Source: Microbacterium sp. VKM Ac-2923 (GTDB lineage: Bacteria > Actinomycetota > Actinomycetes > Actinomycetales > Microbacteriaceae). Taken from it: a stretch of DNA of 64,000 nt. The notes below the pieces were generated by a model, which ran no database searches, was not told the origin of the DNA, and saw nothing but the letters and a program-made list of their open reading frames with translations. Below, piece by piece: positions 1-8,190 of the stretch. How positions within the stretch are numbered: the stretch's first letter is position 1; each line of letters starts with the position of its first letter. Location: NCBI RefSeq assembly GCF_022815605.1, contig NZ_JALGRP010000009.1, positions 111,951 through 175,950 on the forward strand, given 5' to 3'. A program made the position numbers and the translations under genes.

Positions 1-323
1 AACGAGAAGAGGTCGATCTTCGCGAGCCCCAGACCCTTGGTGATGAATCGGTAGGCGTCGTCGGCGGCTTCGTCGAGCGTGTCCGGGACGCGACCGCTGG
101 ACGCGCCGACGCCGAGCTGGTCGAACGTGATGACGTGGCGGGTCTTCGCGATCGCGTCGACGATGCGGGGGTCCCAGTTGTCGAGGGTTGCAGCGAGGTG
201 CACGAAGAAGACGACGGGGATCTCCTCCTTCGGCCCGAGCTCGCGGTAGGCGAAAGTGTCGGGGCCGACCGTGACCGTCTTCGCGGGAGCCTGCGCGTAC
301 GAAGTGATGACTTTGTCGTTCAT
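1..323 (-). CDS. Alpha/beta hydrolase, 3' end cut off by the window edge
   Basis: The ATG at 323 is preceded by an AAGGAC ribosome site, and the frame stays open to base 1, so about 107 N-terminal residues are visible. The segments YRELG, TLDNWDPR and TFDQLGVGASSG match the N-terminal half of an alpha/beta hydrolase (oxyanion-loop region and the strand before the nucleophile elbow); the catalytic serine lies outside the window. It closely resembles the hydrolase at 1422-2285 (YREIG, NLDAWDPD, GYRGVGRSTG), so the two are paralogues. It is the third gene of a minus-strand run behind the hydrolase and the MDR reductase, likely co-transcribed. The substrate is unknown; a role in detoxifying a xenobiotic is only suggested by the TetR neighbour. 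Confidence 0.8.
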   Translation of the reverse strand, partial: MNDKVITSYAQAPAKTVTVGPDTFAYRELGPKEEIPVVFFVHLAATLDNWDPRIVDAIAKTRHVITFDQLGVGASSGRVPDTLDEAADDAYRFITKGLGLAKIDLFS

Positions 324-384
324 GGGAGAGGTCCTTGCGTTCAGTGATGAGTGTGAGGGAAGTCGAAGGGCGGTGGGGAGGGGA

Positions 385-1380
385 TCACGCGCCGAGAAGC
401 ACGGACTTTCCGCGGGTGCCGCCGCGGTGGAGCGACTCGAGAGCGGTCGGCGCCTCGTCGAAGGGGAAGGTGGCGCCGACCGTCGGGCGGATCGCACCGG
501 CGTCCACCAGCTCCGCGATCTGCCGCAGCTGCTCGCCGTCGGCGCGCATGAAGAGGAACTCGTAGGTGACGCCGAGTTTCTTCGCCTGCCCGCGGACCTT
601 GCGGCTCAGCGCGCCGATCGCGAAGCGCAGGACCGGGTTCAGGCCGATCTGCTGGGCGAATGCGGGCGTCGGCGGGCCGGCGATGCCGACGGCCATGCCC
701 CCGGGGCGCAGAACGCGCAGCGACTTCGTCAGGTTCTCGCCTCCGAGACTGTCGAGCACGAAGTCGTACCCCGACAGTTCCGTCGAGAAGTCCTGGCCGG
801 CGTAGTCGATCACGACGTCGGCGCCGAGGGAGCGCACGAACTCCGCGTTCTTCGCCGAGGCTGTCGTCGCCACCCGTGCGCCGAGGTGCTTCGCCAGCTG
901 GATGGCGATCGTTCCGACACCCCCGGCCCCACCGTGGATGAGGACCTTCTGACCGGCCTTCACCCCGCCCTTTTCGACGAGGGCCTGCCAGGCGGTCAGG
1001 GCGACGAGGGGAAGGGATGCCGCCTCGACGAGATCGATTGACGAGGGGACGCGGGCGACATCCGCCTGGTCGACCGCGATGCGCTCGGCGAAGGTGCCGA
1101 TCCGATGATCGCGCGGCCGGGAGAACACCTCGTCGCCGGGGGAGAAGGAGCGCACCTGCGCACCCACCCGGATCACCGTCCCGGCCACGTCGTGGCCGAG
1201 CGTGAACGGCGGTCGGTAGGGGAGGAATGCCTTGAAGTCTCCGACGCGGATCCGTTCGTCCAGGCCGTTGAGCCCGGCCGCGGCCACCGCGATGAGGACG
1301 TCGTTCGGACCGACGGTGGGCTCGGGGACGTCTGCTTCGTGGAGGGGCTTCTTGTAGCCGTCGATGACGAATGCACGCAT
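385..1380 (-). CDS. Zinc-independent MDR family NAD(P)-dependent oxidoreductase (quinone reductase type)
   Basis: A 331-residue medium-chain dehydrogenase/reductase. The N-terminal GroES-like half contains GLNGLDERIRVGDF and the GHDVAGTV segment. The Rossmann half has the nucleotide-binding GGAGGVG at residues 150-156. The cysteines and histidines of the structural zinc site are absent, which places it with quinone oxidoreductase-like members that reduce quinones or activated alkenes with NADPH. The start ATG at 1380 has AGGAA upstream. It lies 41 bp behind the hydrolase at 1422-2285 and before the hydrolase at 1-323, so the three probably form an operon controlled by the divergent TetR gene. 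The substrate cannot be told from sequence. Confidence 0.88.
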   Translation of the reverse strand: MRAFVIDGYKKPLHEADVPEPTVGPNDVLIAVAAAGLNGLDERIRVGDFKAFLPYRPPFTLGHDVAGTVIRVGAQVRSFSPGDEVFSRPRDHRIGTFAERIAVDQADVARVPSSIDLVEAASLPLVALTAWQALVEKGGVKAGQKVLIHGGAGGVGTIAIQLAKHLGARVATTASAKNAEFVRSLGADVVIDYAGQDFSTELSGYDFVLDSLGGENLTKSLRVLRPGGMAVGIAGPPTPAFAQQIGLNPVLRFAIGALSRKVRGQAKKLGVTYEFLFMRADGEQLRQIAELVDAGAIRPTVGATFPFDEAPTALESLHRGGTRGKSVLLGA

Positions 1381-1421
1381 GTCGAGGATTCCTGTTCTGG
1401 GAGAGGGGTTCGGGTCCTGCG

Positions 1422-2285
1422 TCAGGCGCGCAGGAAGGATTGGATCCGAGCGATCACGGCGTCGCGGTGCTGCGAGACCACACCGTGCCCGGCATCCGGG
1501 AAGGTCACCACGTCGATGGCGGGGAACGCCCGGCGCAGCTGCTGCGCGTTGGCCGCGGGGACGAGGATGTCGTCATCGCCGTGGAAGGTGAGCGTCGGCG
1601 TGCTCGTCGACGCGTGCACCGGATGGGGTTGGGCTCCCCAGCTCGCGACGGCGCGAAGCTGTGCGCGCATGACCCCCGGGGTGACGGCTGCGTCGCGGTC
1701 GGTGCGACGGCGCTTCAGTCGGCGCTGATACGCGGTCGCGGCACGCGCCCCACCGTCCGTGCGGGGGAAGAAGAGGACGGAGGTCGCGGGGCGCGCGGTC
1801 ACGACGCTGCGCGCGATACCGCGGAGCATGACGCCCGTCATCCGGGTGAGGCCGGCGCCGCCTCGGGGTCCGGTTCCGGACATCACGAGGTGGTCCACCA
1901 GGGCCGGCTCCTGCTCGACGATCGTCTGGGCGACCATGCCTCCCATCGAGAGGCCGAGGAGGTCGATGCGGTCGACTCCCAGCGCGTGCACGGCGGCGAT
2001 GGCGTCGCGGGCCATCTCGTCGAAGGTGTCTCGCACCCGGCCGGTGGATCGACCCACGCCGCGGTACCCGAGCACGATGACCCGGCGATCCTGCCCGAGC
2101 GCATCGATCACGTCGGGGTCCCAGGCATCCAGATTTCCGCCGAGGTGCATCAGCGCCACGAGAGGCGGCCGGTCGCCCGATCCGATCTCGCGGTAGGCGA
2201 TGTCGGCCCCGTCGACGTGCACCATCCGCGTGTCGGCGTCGACGAGCGACGGGGTGTGGTGGTTGCCGTGCGAGCCCGTGGCCAT
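1422..2285 (-). CDS. Alpha/beta hydrolase
   Basis: A 287-residue cytoplasmic alpha/beta hydrolase with the nucleophile elbow GLSMGG (Ser113), the HLGGNLDAWDPD oxyanion region near residues 47-58, a likely catalytic Asp in HGDDDILVP and a catalytic His in PDAGHGVV near the C-terminus, so the triad looks complete. The fold family includes esterases, C-C hydrolases and haloperoxidase-like enzymes; the exact reaction is not readable. It is the first gene of the minus-strand operon, with start ATG at 2285 and a GGGAGC-like ribosome site. The intergenic region to the divergent TetR gene is under 100 bp and carries a palindrome that could control both sides. It is a paralogue of the truncated hydrolase at 1-323. 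Confidence 0.87.
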   Translation of the reverse strand: MATGSHGNHHTPSLVDADTRMVHVDGADIAYREIGSGDRPPLVALMHLGGNLDAWDPDVIDALGQDRRVIVLGYRGVGRSTGRVRDTFDEMARDAIAAVHALGVDRIDLLGLSMGGMVAQTIVEQEPALVDHLVMSGTGPRGGAGLTRMTGVMLRGIARSVVTARPATSVLFFPRTDGGARAATAYQRRLKRRRTDRDAAVTPGVMRAQLRAVASWGAQPHPVHASTSTPTLTFHGDDDILVPAANAQQLRRAFPAIDVVTFPDAGHGVVSQHRDAVIARIQSFLRA

Positions 2286-2347
2286 GTCTGCTCCCGTGGT
2301 CCGGTTCGGACCGTGTCATCTTCGCTGTTTGCGAGTACGCTCAATAC

Positions 2348-2363
2348 TGACTTCACTCAGTCA
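2348..2363. promoter_or_regulatory. Candidate TetR operator
   Basis: The sequence shows TGACT, six bases, AGTCA: a perfect 5+5 palindrome of 16 bp in the short region between the divergent hydrolase and TetR genes, 19 bp before the TetR start. Its position suggests autoregulation and control of the divergent operon. That role is inference. Confidence 0.5.
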
Positions 2364-2381
2364 ACTTGTCAAGGAGGCGAT

Positions 2382-3014
2382 ATGGCTCAGCAATCCGGCC
2401 TCGTCGGGCGTCGAGAGAAAGCGATGGCCGACAAGCGCAAACGCATCATGGATGCGGCGCGATCGCTCTTCGCGGAGCGGGGGATGGGCCACGTCACGAC
2501 GCAGGAGGTCTCCGACCGCGCGGACGTCGCGATCGGGACGCTGTTCCGCTACGCGGCGACCAAGGCGGAGCTGCTCATCATGGTCCAGAACGAAAAGTTC
2601 CGCGCCGCCATCGACGAGGGCCTCGCGGCGTCCGGATCACTGTCGGCGAGCGACGCGTCGACCGAAGACGCCGTCATGGCTCTTCTCTCGCCCGTCATCG
2701 ACTGCGTGCGCGAACAGCCCGAGAACGGTCGTCGGTACCTCCACGAGCTGGTCTTCGGCGACCCGGTGGAGGAGCATCGGAGCGCGGGACTCGCCGAGGC
2801 GTGGCGCTTCGAGGCCGCCATCGCCGACCTTCTGCGCACGCTCCCTGACGTCGATCAGGCAACGCGGGTCACCCTCGCACGGGTCATCACGTCGATCATC
2901 CACGTCACGATGACGGCGACCCTGCACCTGGGGGACACCCCGGGCGAGGTCACGGCCATCGTCCGGTCGCAACTCGCTGCCGTCCTGCGAGGACACGAAC
3001 GAGTGGGGAGCTGA
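2382..3014 (+). CDS. TetR/AcrR family transcriptional regulator
   Basis: A 210-residue protein starting at the ATG at 2382, five bases after a strong AAGGAGG; the open frame extends far upstream but that part is the antisense shadow of the hydrolase. Residues about 18-65 form a classic TetR helix-turn-helix: RIMDAARSLFAERG, TTQEVSDRADVAIGTLFRY. The C-terminal half (about residues 70-205) is the variable ligand-binding and dimerisation domain. It is divergent from the MDR/hydrolase operon, and the palindrome at 2348-2363 is a plausible operator, so it probably represses that operon and itself until a small hydrophobic or electrophilic ligand binds. The ligand is unknown. Confidence 0.92.
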   Translation: MAQQSGLVGRREKAMADKRKRIMDAARSLFAERGMGHVTTQEVSDRADVAIGTLFRYAATKAELLIMVQNEKFRAAIDEGLAASGSLSASDASTEDAVMALLSPVIDCVREQPENGRRYLHELVFGDPVEEHRSAGLAEAWRFEAAIADLLRTLPDVDQATRVTLARVITSIIHVTMTATLHLGDTPGEVTAIVRSQLAAVLRGHERVGS

Positions 3015-3050
3015 GTCCGAGCGCACGCGGGCATTCCCTATGCTCGCGGG

Positions 3051-4136
3051 GTGGACAACATCGTGGGATCCGGCGTGCTCGCCATCGTGGCGGGGGCGGT
3101 CGTCGCGGTGCTGGCTTTCATCCCCTTCGTCGCGATCAGCTACCGCCGCCGCGGCGGATTGACGCTCTGGCGCACGGTTCTCTGGGCAAGTGCGGCGGTG
3201 TACTTCTGGGCGATCTGGACCTATACGCTCGTGCCGGTTCCCGAGTCCGACGACTACCGGTGCCGCGGCGTGAACCTGCGGCCGTTCGAGTTCGTCGACG
3301 ACATCCGCTCCGCCGTCGCCGTCTCGGGCCGCTACCTCACCGATCCCGTGGTGTTGCAGGTGGCGCTGAACGTGCTGCTGTTCCTGCCCCTCGGCTTCTT
3401 CCTGCGCGTGCTCGGCGGGCGCGGCATCCTCATCGCGGGACTGTCGGGGCTGGTGATCTCGGGGATCATCGAGACCACGCAGCTCACCGGCGTGTGGGGC
3501 ATCTTCCCCTGCGCCTACCGCGTGTTCGATGTCGACGACCTCATCGTGAACACCTCCGGGGCTCTGCTCGGGTCGCTCCTCGCGTTCGCCGTCCCGGCCC
3601 AGCACCGCGGGGCGCGGAGGGCTCCGGATGCCGAGAAGCCCCGCCCGGTCACCCGTCGCCGTCGCGCGCTCGGCATCACGTGCGACGTCGTGGGTATCTG
3701 GCTCGTGGGCTTCGCGGTGTCCGTCCTCGTGCAGGCGGTGATCACCCTCGCCCTGGGGGAGGCGGCCACCTTCTCGACCGACGAGGTCGCCTCCCTGGCG
3801 GGAACGGCGGTGTCGACGGGACTCTGGCTCGTGGTGGTGCTGGCGACGGGCCGCTCGGTCGGCGACATCGCCACGCGCGTGCGCTTCACCGATGGCGTGC
3901 TGCCCGCCTGGGTGGCGCGCCCGCTGCGGTTCGTCACGGGTGCGGGGGCCTTCGTGCTGCTCGGCGCGCTACCCGCGCCGTGGTCTGCTGCGGCCACGGC
4001 GCTGGCGCTGGCGACGGTGGCGCTGCTGTTCGTCTGGCGCGACGGCCGGGGGCTCACCGGGTGGCTCGGCCGGCGCCGATTGGTCGACGACCGGGCGGGC
4101 GTGGTGAGCCCGACGGTCGACCGGTACGCCGCATGA
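3051..4136 (+). CDS. VanZ-like family integral membrane protein
   Basis: A 361-residue multispanning membrane protein starting at GTG 3051 (no ATG fits the conserved start). The N-terminal part is VanZ-like: a TM helix at residues 5-27, a TLVPVPESDDY loop, the NLRPF motif (residues 73-77), then NVLLFLPLGFFL, a helix ending in ETTQL and a DVDDLIVNTSGALLG segment, all hallmarks of VanZ. The C-terminal part (about residue 205 on) adds further TM helices of an RDD/permease-like kind. VanZ of enterococci gives low-level teicoplanin resistance; most actinobacterial homologues have no assigned role. It stands alone on the plus strand. Confidence 0.85.
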   Translation: MDNIVGSGVLAIVAGAVVAVLAFIPFVAISYRRRGGLTLWRTVLWASAAVYFWAIWTYTLVPVPESDDYRCRGVNLRPFEFVDDIRSAVAVSGRYLTDPVVLQVALNVLLFLPLGFFLRVLGGRGILIAGLSGLVISGIIETTQLTGVWGIFPCAYRVFDVDDLIVNTSGALLGSLLAFAVPAQHRGARRAPDAEKPRPVTRRRRALGITCDVVGIWLVGFAVSVLVQAVITLALGEAATFSTDEVASLAGTAVSTGLWLVVVLATGRSVGDIATRVRFTDGVLPAWVARPLRFVTGAGAFVLLGALPAPWSAAATALALATVALLFVWRDGRGLTGWLGRRRLVDDRAGVVSPTVDRYAA

Positions 4137-4246
4137 GCGTGACCGGCTTCCCGCAGGGCCTGTTCTCCACCTGCGATGACGACGCCGTGCGCATCCATCG
4201 GGTCCTTCACGACCGCCGCGACGCGCGGGGCGAGTTCGGGGGCTGA
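4133..4246 (+). CDS. Possible 37-residue ORF coupled to the VanZ gene
   Basis: An ATG overlaps the VanZ stop codon as ATGA, and the frame runs 37 codons before a TGA. There is no recognisable domain. The overlap is the only evidence, and at this GC content such short frames arise by chance, so it may not be translated. Confidence 0.2.
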   Translation: MSVTGFPQGLFSTCDDDAVRIHRVLHDRRDARGEFGG

Positions 4247-4310
4247 GCGAACCGTCGCTCCGTTGACGTCTCCATCGACCGCGAGGTCCGACGGGCGCTA
4301 CCGTAACCGC

Positions 4311-5561
4311 ATGGGAGAGCCGCTGTCGCCGGCCGATGCGCGCATCCTGGCGCTCGAGTCCGACGTCGTGCGCGGGCACGCGCTGAAGCTGCTGGTGCTC
4401 GAGCCGGGCGAGGCTCTCGACCTCGACGCGGTGCGGACGAGCGTCGCTGATCGCCTCTCGGCCTTTCCGCGCGGGCGCCAGGTGGTCGTCGACGCGGGCG
4501 ACGGCCCCGCGTGGGTCGACGCCCCGACCGTCGACGTGACCGCGCACGTGCGCAGGCACGCGGCGAGCGACCCGGCCGAGCTGCGGGCGGTCGTCGGGCG
4601 GCTCATGGCGGAGCCCCTCGACCGCGCGCGGCCGCTGTGGAGCGTCGACCTGGTCGGTCCCCTCGCCGATGGCCGGGAGGCGGTCGCGGTGCGCCTTCAT
4701 CACGCGCTCGCCGACGGTCTCACGGCGGTGCGCTTCCTCGAGTCGGTGCTCTTCGAGCCGCACGACGCCCCGGCCCACGAGGTCGGCCTCCGCGATCCCG
4801 ACGCTCGTCCCACGCGGTGGAGCGAGTGGGAACGGATGCCGCTCACCCTCGCCCGCGAGCTCGGGCACCCCGGCTCGCGCTCGCCGTTCGACCGCCCCCT
4901 CACCGCGCGTCGTGCCCTCGCCTTCGTCGACGTCCCTCTCGCCGAGGCGCGGGCCGTCGGCGCGGCGCGGCGCGAACACGCCACGGTGAACGACGTGCTG
5001 CTCGCCGTGATCGCCGGGGCGCTGCGCCGGCGCCTCCTCCACCACGGTCACGCGCCCCGCCTGAACGCCCAGGTTCCGGTGAGCCTGCACGAGAGGGGGG
5101 AGGATGCCGCGGCATCCGGCAACCGCGACTCCTTCGTCGATGTGGGTCTGCACCTCGACGAGGCGGACGATCTGCGCAGGCTCGATCTGCTGAGCGCGCA
5201 GATGCGCGCACGCAAGCACGCGCACGACGCCCGATCGCTCGACGAGCTGTTCCATGCGCTCGCCGCGGCAGGTCCCGTCGGTGCCCGCGTGCGGGGACTC
5301 GCCGACGATCCCCGCGAGTTCGCGCTCGCGATCTCGAACGTGCCCGGCCCGCGGGTGCCGGTGGCGGTGGCGGGACGCCGGGTGGGGCACGTGTACACGT
5401 CTTCGGAGCCCGGCCCGCGGCATGCCCTGCGGGTCGCGGCGATCTCGAACGACAGGTGGCTCGGGGTCGGCTTCTGCGTCGACCCCGACGCGGTGCCTGA
5501 CGTCGAGATGCTCGCCGACGCGGCGCACGACGCGTGGGAGGCGCTGCGCACGAGCCTGTGA
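4311..5561 (+). CDS. Wax ester synthase/diacylglycerol acyltransferase-type acyltransferase
   Basis: A 416-residue protein of the WS/DGAT family, which transfers acyl groups from acyl-CoA to long-chain alcohols or diacylglycerol to make storage lipid at the membrane. The catalytic HHxxxDG motif is present as HHALADG at residues 130-136, and the family C-terminal motif region is visible as ISNVPGP. The ATG at 4311 was chosen over the open upstream part because the family begins with a segment like MGEPLSPADARILALE. It is slightly shorter than the usual 450-470 residues. Its neighbours give no pathway context, so the real acceptor alcohol is unknown. Confidence 0.85.
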   Translation: MGEPLSPADARILALESDVVRGHALKLLVLEPGEALDLDAVRTSVADRLSAFPRGRQVVVDAGDGPAWVDAPTVDVTAHVRRHAASDPAELRAVVGRLMAEPLDRARPLWSVDLVGPLADGREAVAVRLHHALADGLTAVRFLESVLFEPHDAPAHEVGLRDPDARPTRWSEWERMPLTLARELGHPGSRSPFDRPLTARRALAFVDVPLAEARAVGAARREHATVNDVLLAVIAGALRRRLLHHGHAPRLNAQVPVSLHERGEDAAASGNRDSFVDVGLHLDEADDLRRLDLLSAQMRARKHAHDARSLDELFHALAAAGPVGARVRGLADDPREFALAISNVPGPRVPVAVAGRRVGHVYTSSEPGPRHALRVAAISNDRWLGVGFCVDPDAVPDVEMLADAAHDAWEALRTSL

Positions 5562-5725
5562 TCTCGCTGCCGGCGCGGCATCCCTCAGTCGGGCTGCCGC
5601 GCGGGGCCGGGCCCGGACTGGGCGGCTCGGCGTCGGCAGCGGCACCGGATCGCCGTGTCTCGACGGCGGAGCACCGACCCGGCCGGCCGCCGCGCCGCCG
5701 CCTAGGCTGGGAGGGAAGGAGTCGT

Positions 5726-6325
5726 ATGTCGTCGAGAGCAGGGCGCGCCCCCAGGGTGAGCCGCGGTATCGCCGCGGCCGCTGTCGCGACCTTCCTGGCG
5801 ACCGTCTCGCACGCCTCGGTCGGGACGCAGCCGCCCCCGGCGCTGAACGTGGCGATCGCGCTGTGCCTGGCCGCCCCGGTGTGCGTCACCCTGGCGGGGC
5901 GTTCGATGTCGTGGTGGCGCCTGTCGGCAGCGGTGGTGCTCAGTCAGGCGTTGTTCCACGGCCTCCTCGCCCTCGACCTGAGCGGTGACGGTGCCGCCGT
6001 CGGCGGCGGGCACCACGGGGGAGCCGCCGCGCTGTTCGACGCCGCCGCCACCCACGAGGTCGCGGTTCACGCGGCGCACGCGCCGTGGATGTGGGCGGCG
6101 CACGCGCTCGCCGCGGTGGTGACGATCGTCGCGCTCGGTCGCGGTGAGCGGGCCGTGCAGGCGATCGTGCGCTTCGTGATCGCGGCCCTGTCGATGATGC
6201 GGCCCGTGCGCGGACTCGGCCCGCGGACGGATGCCGTTCCCGCGGCGCCCGCGCCGCTGCTGCTGACGACGCCGATGACGGTGTTGTCGCCGATGAGGCA
6301 CCGGGGTCCGCCGCGCGCGGCGTGA
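5726..6325 (+). CDS. Histidine-rich membrane protein of a copper operon
   Basis: A 199-residue protein starting at ATG 5726 after GGGAAGGAG. It has four likely TM helices (about residues 14-32, 38-54, 60-78, 118-138), and between the third and fourth a loop rich in Gly and His (GGGHHGG and HEVAVHAAHA), suggestive of metal binding outside the membrane. It is followed 64 bp later by YcnI and CopC genes, the usual actinobacterial arrangement of a copper-trafficking operon. No named family is recognised with confidence, so the function is inferred from context only. The C-terminal 50 residues look soluble and cytoplasmic. Confidence 0.72.
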   Translation: MSSRAGRAPRVSRGIAAAAVATFLATVSHASVGTQPPPALNVAIALCLAAPVCVTLAGRSMSWWRLSAAVVLSQALFHGLLALDLSGDGAAVGGGHHGGAAALFDAAATHEVAVHAAHAPWMWAAHALAAVVTIVALGRGERAVQAIVRFVIAALSMMRPVRGLGPRTDAVPAAPAPLLLTTPMTVLSPMRHRGPPRAA

Positions 6326-6389
6326 CACCCCACCCTCATCAATCGCGTAAGACGCCCGTTCGGCGTGCGCACCGTCAGAAAGCAGCACC

Positions 6390-7136
6390 ATGTCTCGCAA
6401 GACCACTCTTCGTCGTGCCCTCGTCGGCCTCACCGCCGGCGCGGCCCTCGCGATCGCCGCGCCCCTCGCGGCATCCGCCCACGTCACCGTCAACCCGGAC
6501 ACCGCCACCCCGGGCAGCTACGCCACCGTCAACTTCCGGGTTCCCACCGAGAGCGAGGCGGCGTCCACCGTCAAATTAGAGGTGTCCTTGCCCACCGACA
6601 CCCCGTTGAGCGCGGTGCTCGTGCAGCCCGTTCCCGGCTGGACCGCCACCGTCGAGAAGGGGGCGCTCCCCGCACCGGTCGAGGTCGAGGGCAACACGAT
6701 CTCGGATGCCGCGTTGAAGATCGTCTGGCAGGCCGATCCCGGCGTCGGAATCGGTCAGGACCAGTTCCAGATCTTCTCCGCGGTGCTCGGGCCCGTGCCG
6801 GACACCGGCAGCATCGTCCTCCCCGCCACGCAGACCTACTCCGACGGAGAGGTCGTGGACTGGGCGGCGACGCCCGACGAGGTGGCGGTCGACGACACGC
6901 TCGAGCCCGCGCCGGTGCTCTACATCAACGACACTCCGCCCAGTGGCGAGCACAGCCACAGAGGTCACGGTGCGACGACGGCAGCCCCGGAGGCCGACGA
7001 GATGACGACGACCTCGGCGACGTCCGACGACTCGTCCGGTGTCGCCCTGGGCCTGAGCATCGCCGCCCTCGTCGTCGCCGCCGCCGGCGCCGTGCTCGGC
7101 GCCCTCGCCTTCGCGCGTCGCCCGAAGCGGAGCTGA
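6390..7136 (+). CDS. YcnI-family copper-binding protein (DUF1775)
   Basis: A 248-residue exported protein. A signal peptide (residues 1-30) ends in ASA, which leaves His31 as the mature N-terminus in HVTVNP, the copper-ligand histidine of the YcnI family. The DUF1775 domain covers about residues 31-165, with the conserved VPGW tryptophan and the EVSLPTDTPL strand. A low-complexity linker (about 170-210) with EHSHRGHG leads to a C-terminal TM helix (about 218-240) with an RRPKRS tail, so it is membrane-anchored facing outward. YcnI binds Cu(II) through its N-terminal His and a conserved Trp. It is followed two bases later by CopC. Confidence 0.92.
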   Translation: MSRKTTLRRALVGLTAGAALAIAAPLAASAHVTVNPDTATPGSYATVNFRVPTESEAASTVKLEVSLPTDTPLSAVLVQPVPGWTATVEKGALPAPVEVEGNTISDAALKIVWQADPGVGIGQDQFQIFSAVLGPVPDTGSIVLPATQTYSDGEVVDWAATPDEVAVDDTLEPAPVLYINDTPPSGEHSHRGHGATTAAPEADEMTTTSATSDDSSGVALGLSIAALVVAAAGAVLGALAFARRPKRS

Positions 7137-7138
7137 CC

Positions 7139-7717
7139 GTGGCATCCCGGAACGCGGTGCGTCGAGCCCTGGCCGGGGCGGTGGTGGTCGCCGCCGCGAT
7201 GACCGCCGCCCTCGGCGGGGCCACCGCCGCCTCGGCGCACGACTCCCTCGTGGCGTCATCGCCGGCGGAGGGCGACACCGTGTCGTCCCTGTCGGAGGTG
7301 CGGTTGGACTTCAGCGCCAATCTGCTCGGGGCCGACGGCGGCAACATCGTCATCGTCGTGGGCCCGGACGGGCGTCACTACGAGGCGGACTGCGCGGCGC
7401 TGGCGGGACCGACCCTCACGCTGCCCGTCGCCCTCGGAGCCCCCGGCGACTACTCCGTGGAGTGGCGGGCCGTGTCGTCCGACGGCCACCCCGTCTCGGG
7501 CGTCATCCCGTTCGTGTACAGCGGCCCGAACGTCTCGGCGGGCGCGGAAACCTCCCCCTGCACGAGTGCCGCCGGAGTGGCCGAGGCGGCGGCCGAACCG
7601 GAGAGCGTCGGCGGGATGTCGGGTCTGACCCTCGGCCTGCTGCTGGGAGGCGGAGTGGTCGTCCTGATCGGCGTGCTGATCGTCGTCATCCTGCGCACCC
7701 GGACGCGAGAGGACTGA
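7139..7717 (+). CDS. copC: CopC-family copper resistance protein, membrane-anchored
   Basis: A 192-residue protein from GTG 7139, directly behind the YcnI stop. The signal peptide ends at ASA, exposing His34 in HDSLVASSP, the Cu(II) ligand typical of CopC. The beta-barrel follows (DTVSSLSEVRLDFSANL, SVEWRAVSSDGHPVSG) with the second conserved histidine in DGHPVSG. A C-terminal TM helix (about residues 162-184) with a basic RTRTRED tail anchors it. CopC carries copper outside the membrane, usually handing it to CopD; no CopD gene is seen here. Tight spacing with YcnI implies one operon. Confidence 0.92.
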   Translation: MASRNAVRRALAGAVVVAAAMTAALGGATAASAHDSLVASSPAEGDTVSSLSEVRLDFSANLLGADGGNIVIVVGPDGRHYEADCAALAGPTLTLPVALGAPGDYSVEWRAVSSDGHPVSGVIPFVYSGPNVSAGAETSPCTSAAGVAEAAAEPESVGGMSGLTLGLLLGGGVVVLIGVLIVVILRTRTRED

Positions 7718-7902
7718 CCGGCGACCTCGCACGCCACCATGGCCCGGTGCGCCCGAGTGGCGGCCGGGTCATGGGCCGAGCGGAGGAGCCGCAACCGGCA
7801 GGTCCTCCCAGGGCCAACGGGCGGGCGGCGCAGTACGCTCGCCGCTCGAGGAGCTGTGGTCCGCGGTAAAACGTCGCCCCCCGCCGAGGCGGATGTGCCG
7901 AC

Positions 7903-7930
7903 AATTTACGTTATGTCAGTTAGTTGACAA
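7903..7930 (-). promoter_or_regulatory. Orphan palindromic promoter
   Basis: TGTCA, six bases, TGACA at 7914-7929 is a perfect 5+5 palindrome in an unusually AT-rich patch. On the minus strand it overlaps a TTGTCA (-35), 16 bp, TAAATT (-10) pair. No obvious gene lies downstream on either strand before 7717 or 8191, so the element may have lost its gene or drive an untranslated RNA. Confidence 0.4.
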
Positions 7931-8152
7931 ATAAGGTGTCGTGCATGCGCGGGCGGACGCACTCAGCGAGGCTCTCGGGCGAGGTGGTGAGGTTTCGCAG
8001 GTTACAGCTACGGCCAAGAGGACGTGCGGCGGCTGGACGAGGTGACCCCGGGGGCCGGTCGCGGCGATTGAGCAGCCGTAGCGTGGCAGCCGAACACGTG
8101 TCACAATAGAACTCGCCACCCGTTGCGACGGGATCGGAAGAAGGCCTCAGAA

Positions 8153-8178
8153 CCCCAGCCGGACGACTGGATCTGGGG
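8153..8178 (-). terminator. Hairpin after the DUF3800 gene
   Basis: CCCCAG at 8153-8158 pairs with CTGGGG at 8173-8178 across a 14-base loop, just past the stop of the minus-strand gene ending at 8191. There is no T-run, so it is only a weak terminator candidate. Confidence 0.35.
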
Positions 8179-8190
8179 CCCTTCGCATTT

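Larger units (their letters stand above)
7718..8190. other. Intergenic region at the edge of a lower-GC island
   Basis: I see no gene here. It holds an AT-rich patch (about 7900-7935) with a palindromic promoter-like element, then 200 bp without recognisable features, and a hairpin at 8153-8178 that faces the DUF3800 gene end. Short frames in this stretch have no protein-like composition. Confidence 0.5.

Noticed and set aside
1371..2381. Long open frame joined to the TetR gene on the plus strand
   Set aside because: It is the antisense of the hydrolase gene; the TetR protein has a strong ribosome site at 2371 and a normal length from 2382.
7718..8190. Possible tRNA or integration site
   Set aside because: I could not fold a cloverleaf or find an integrase or matching direct repeats.
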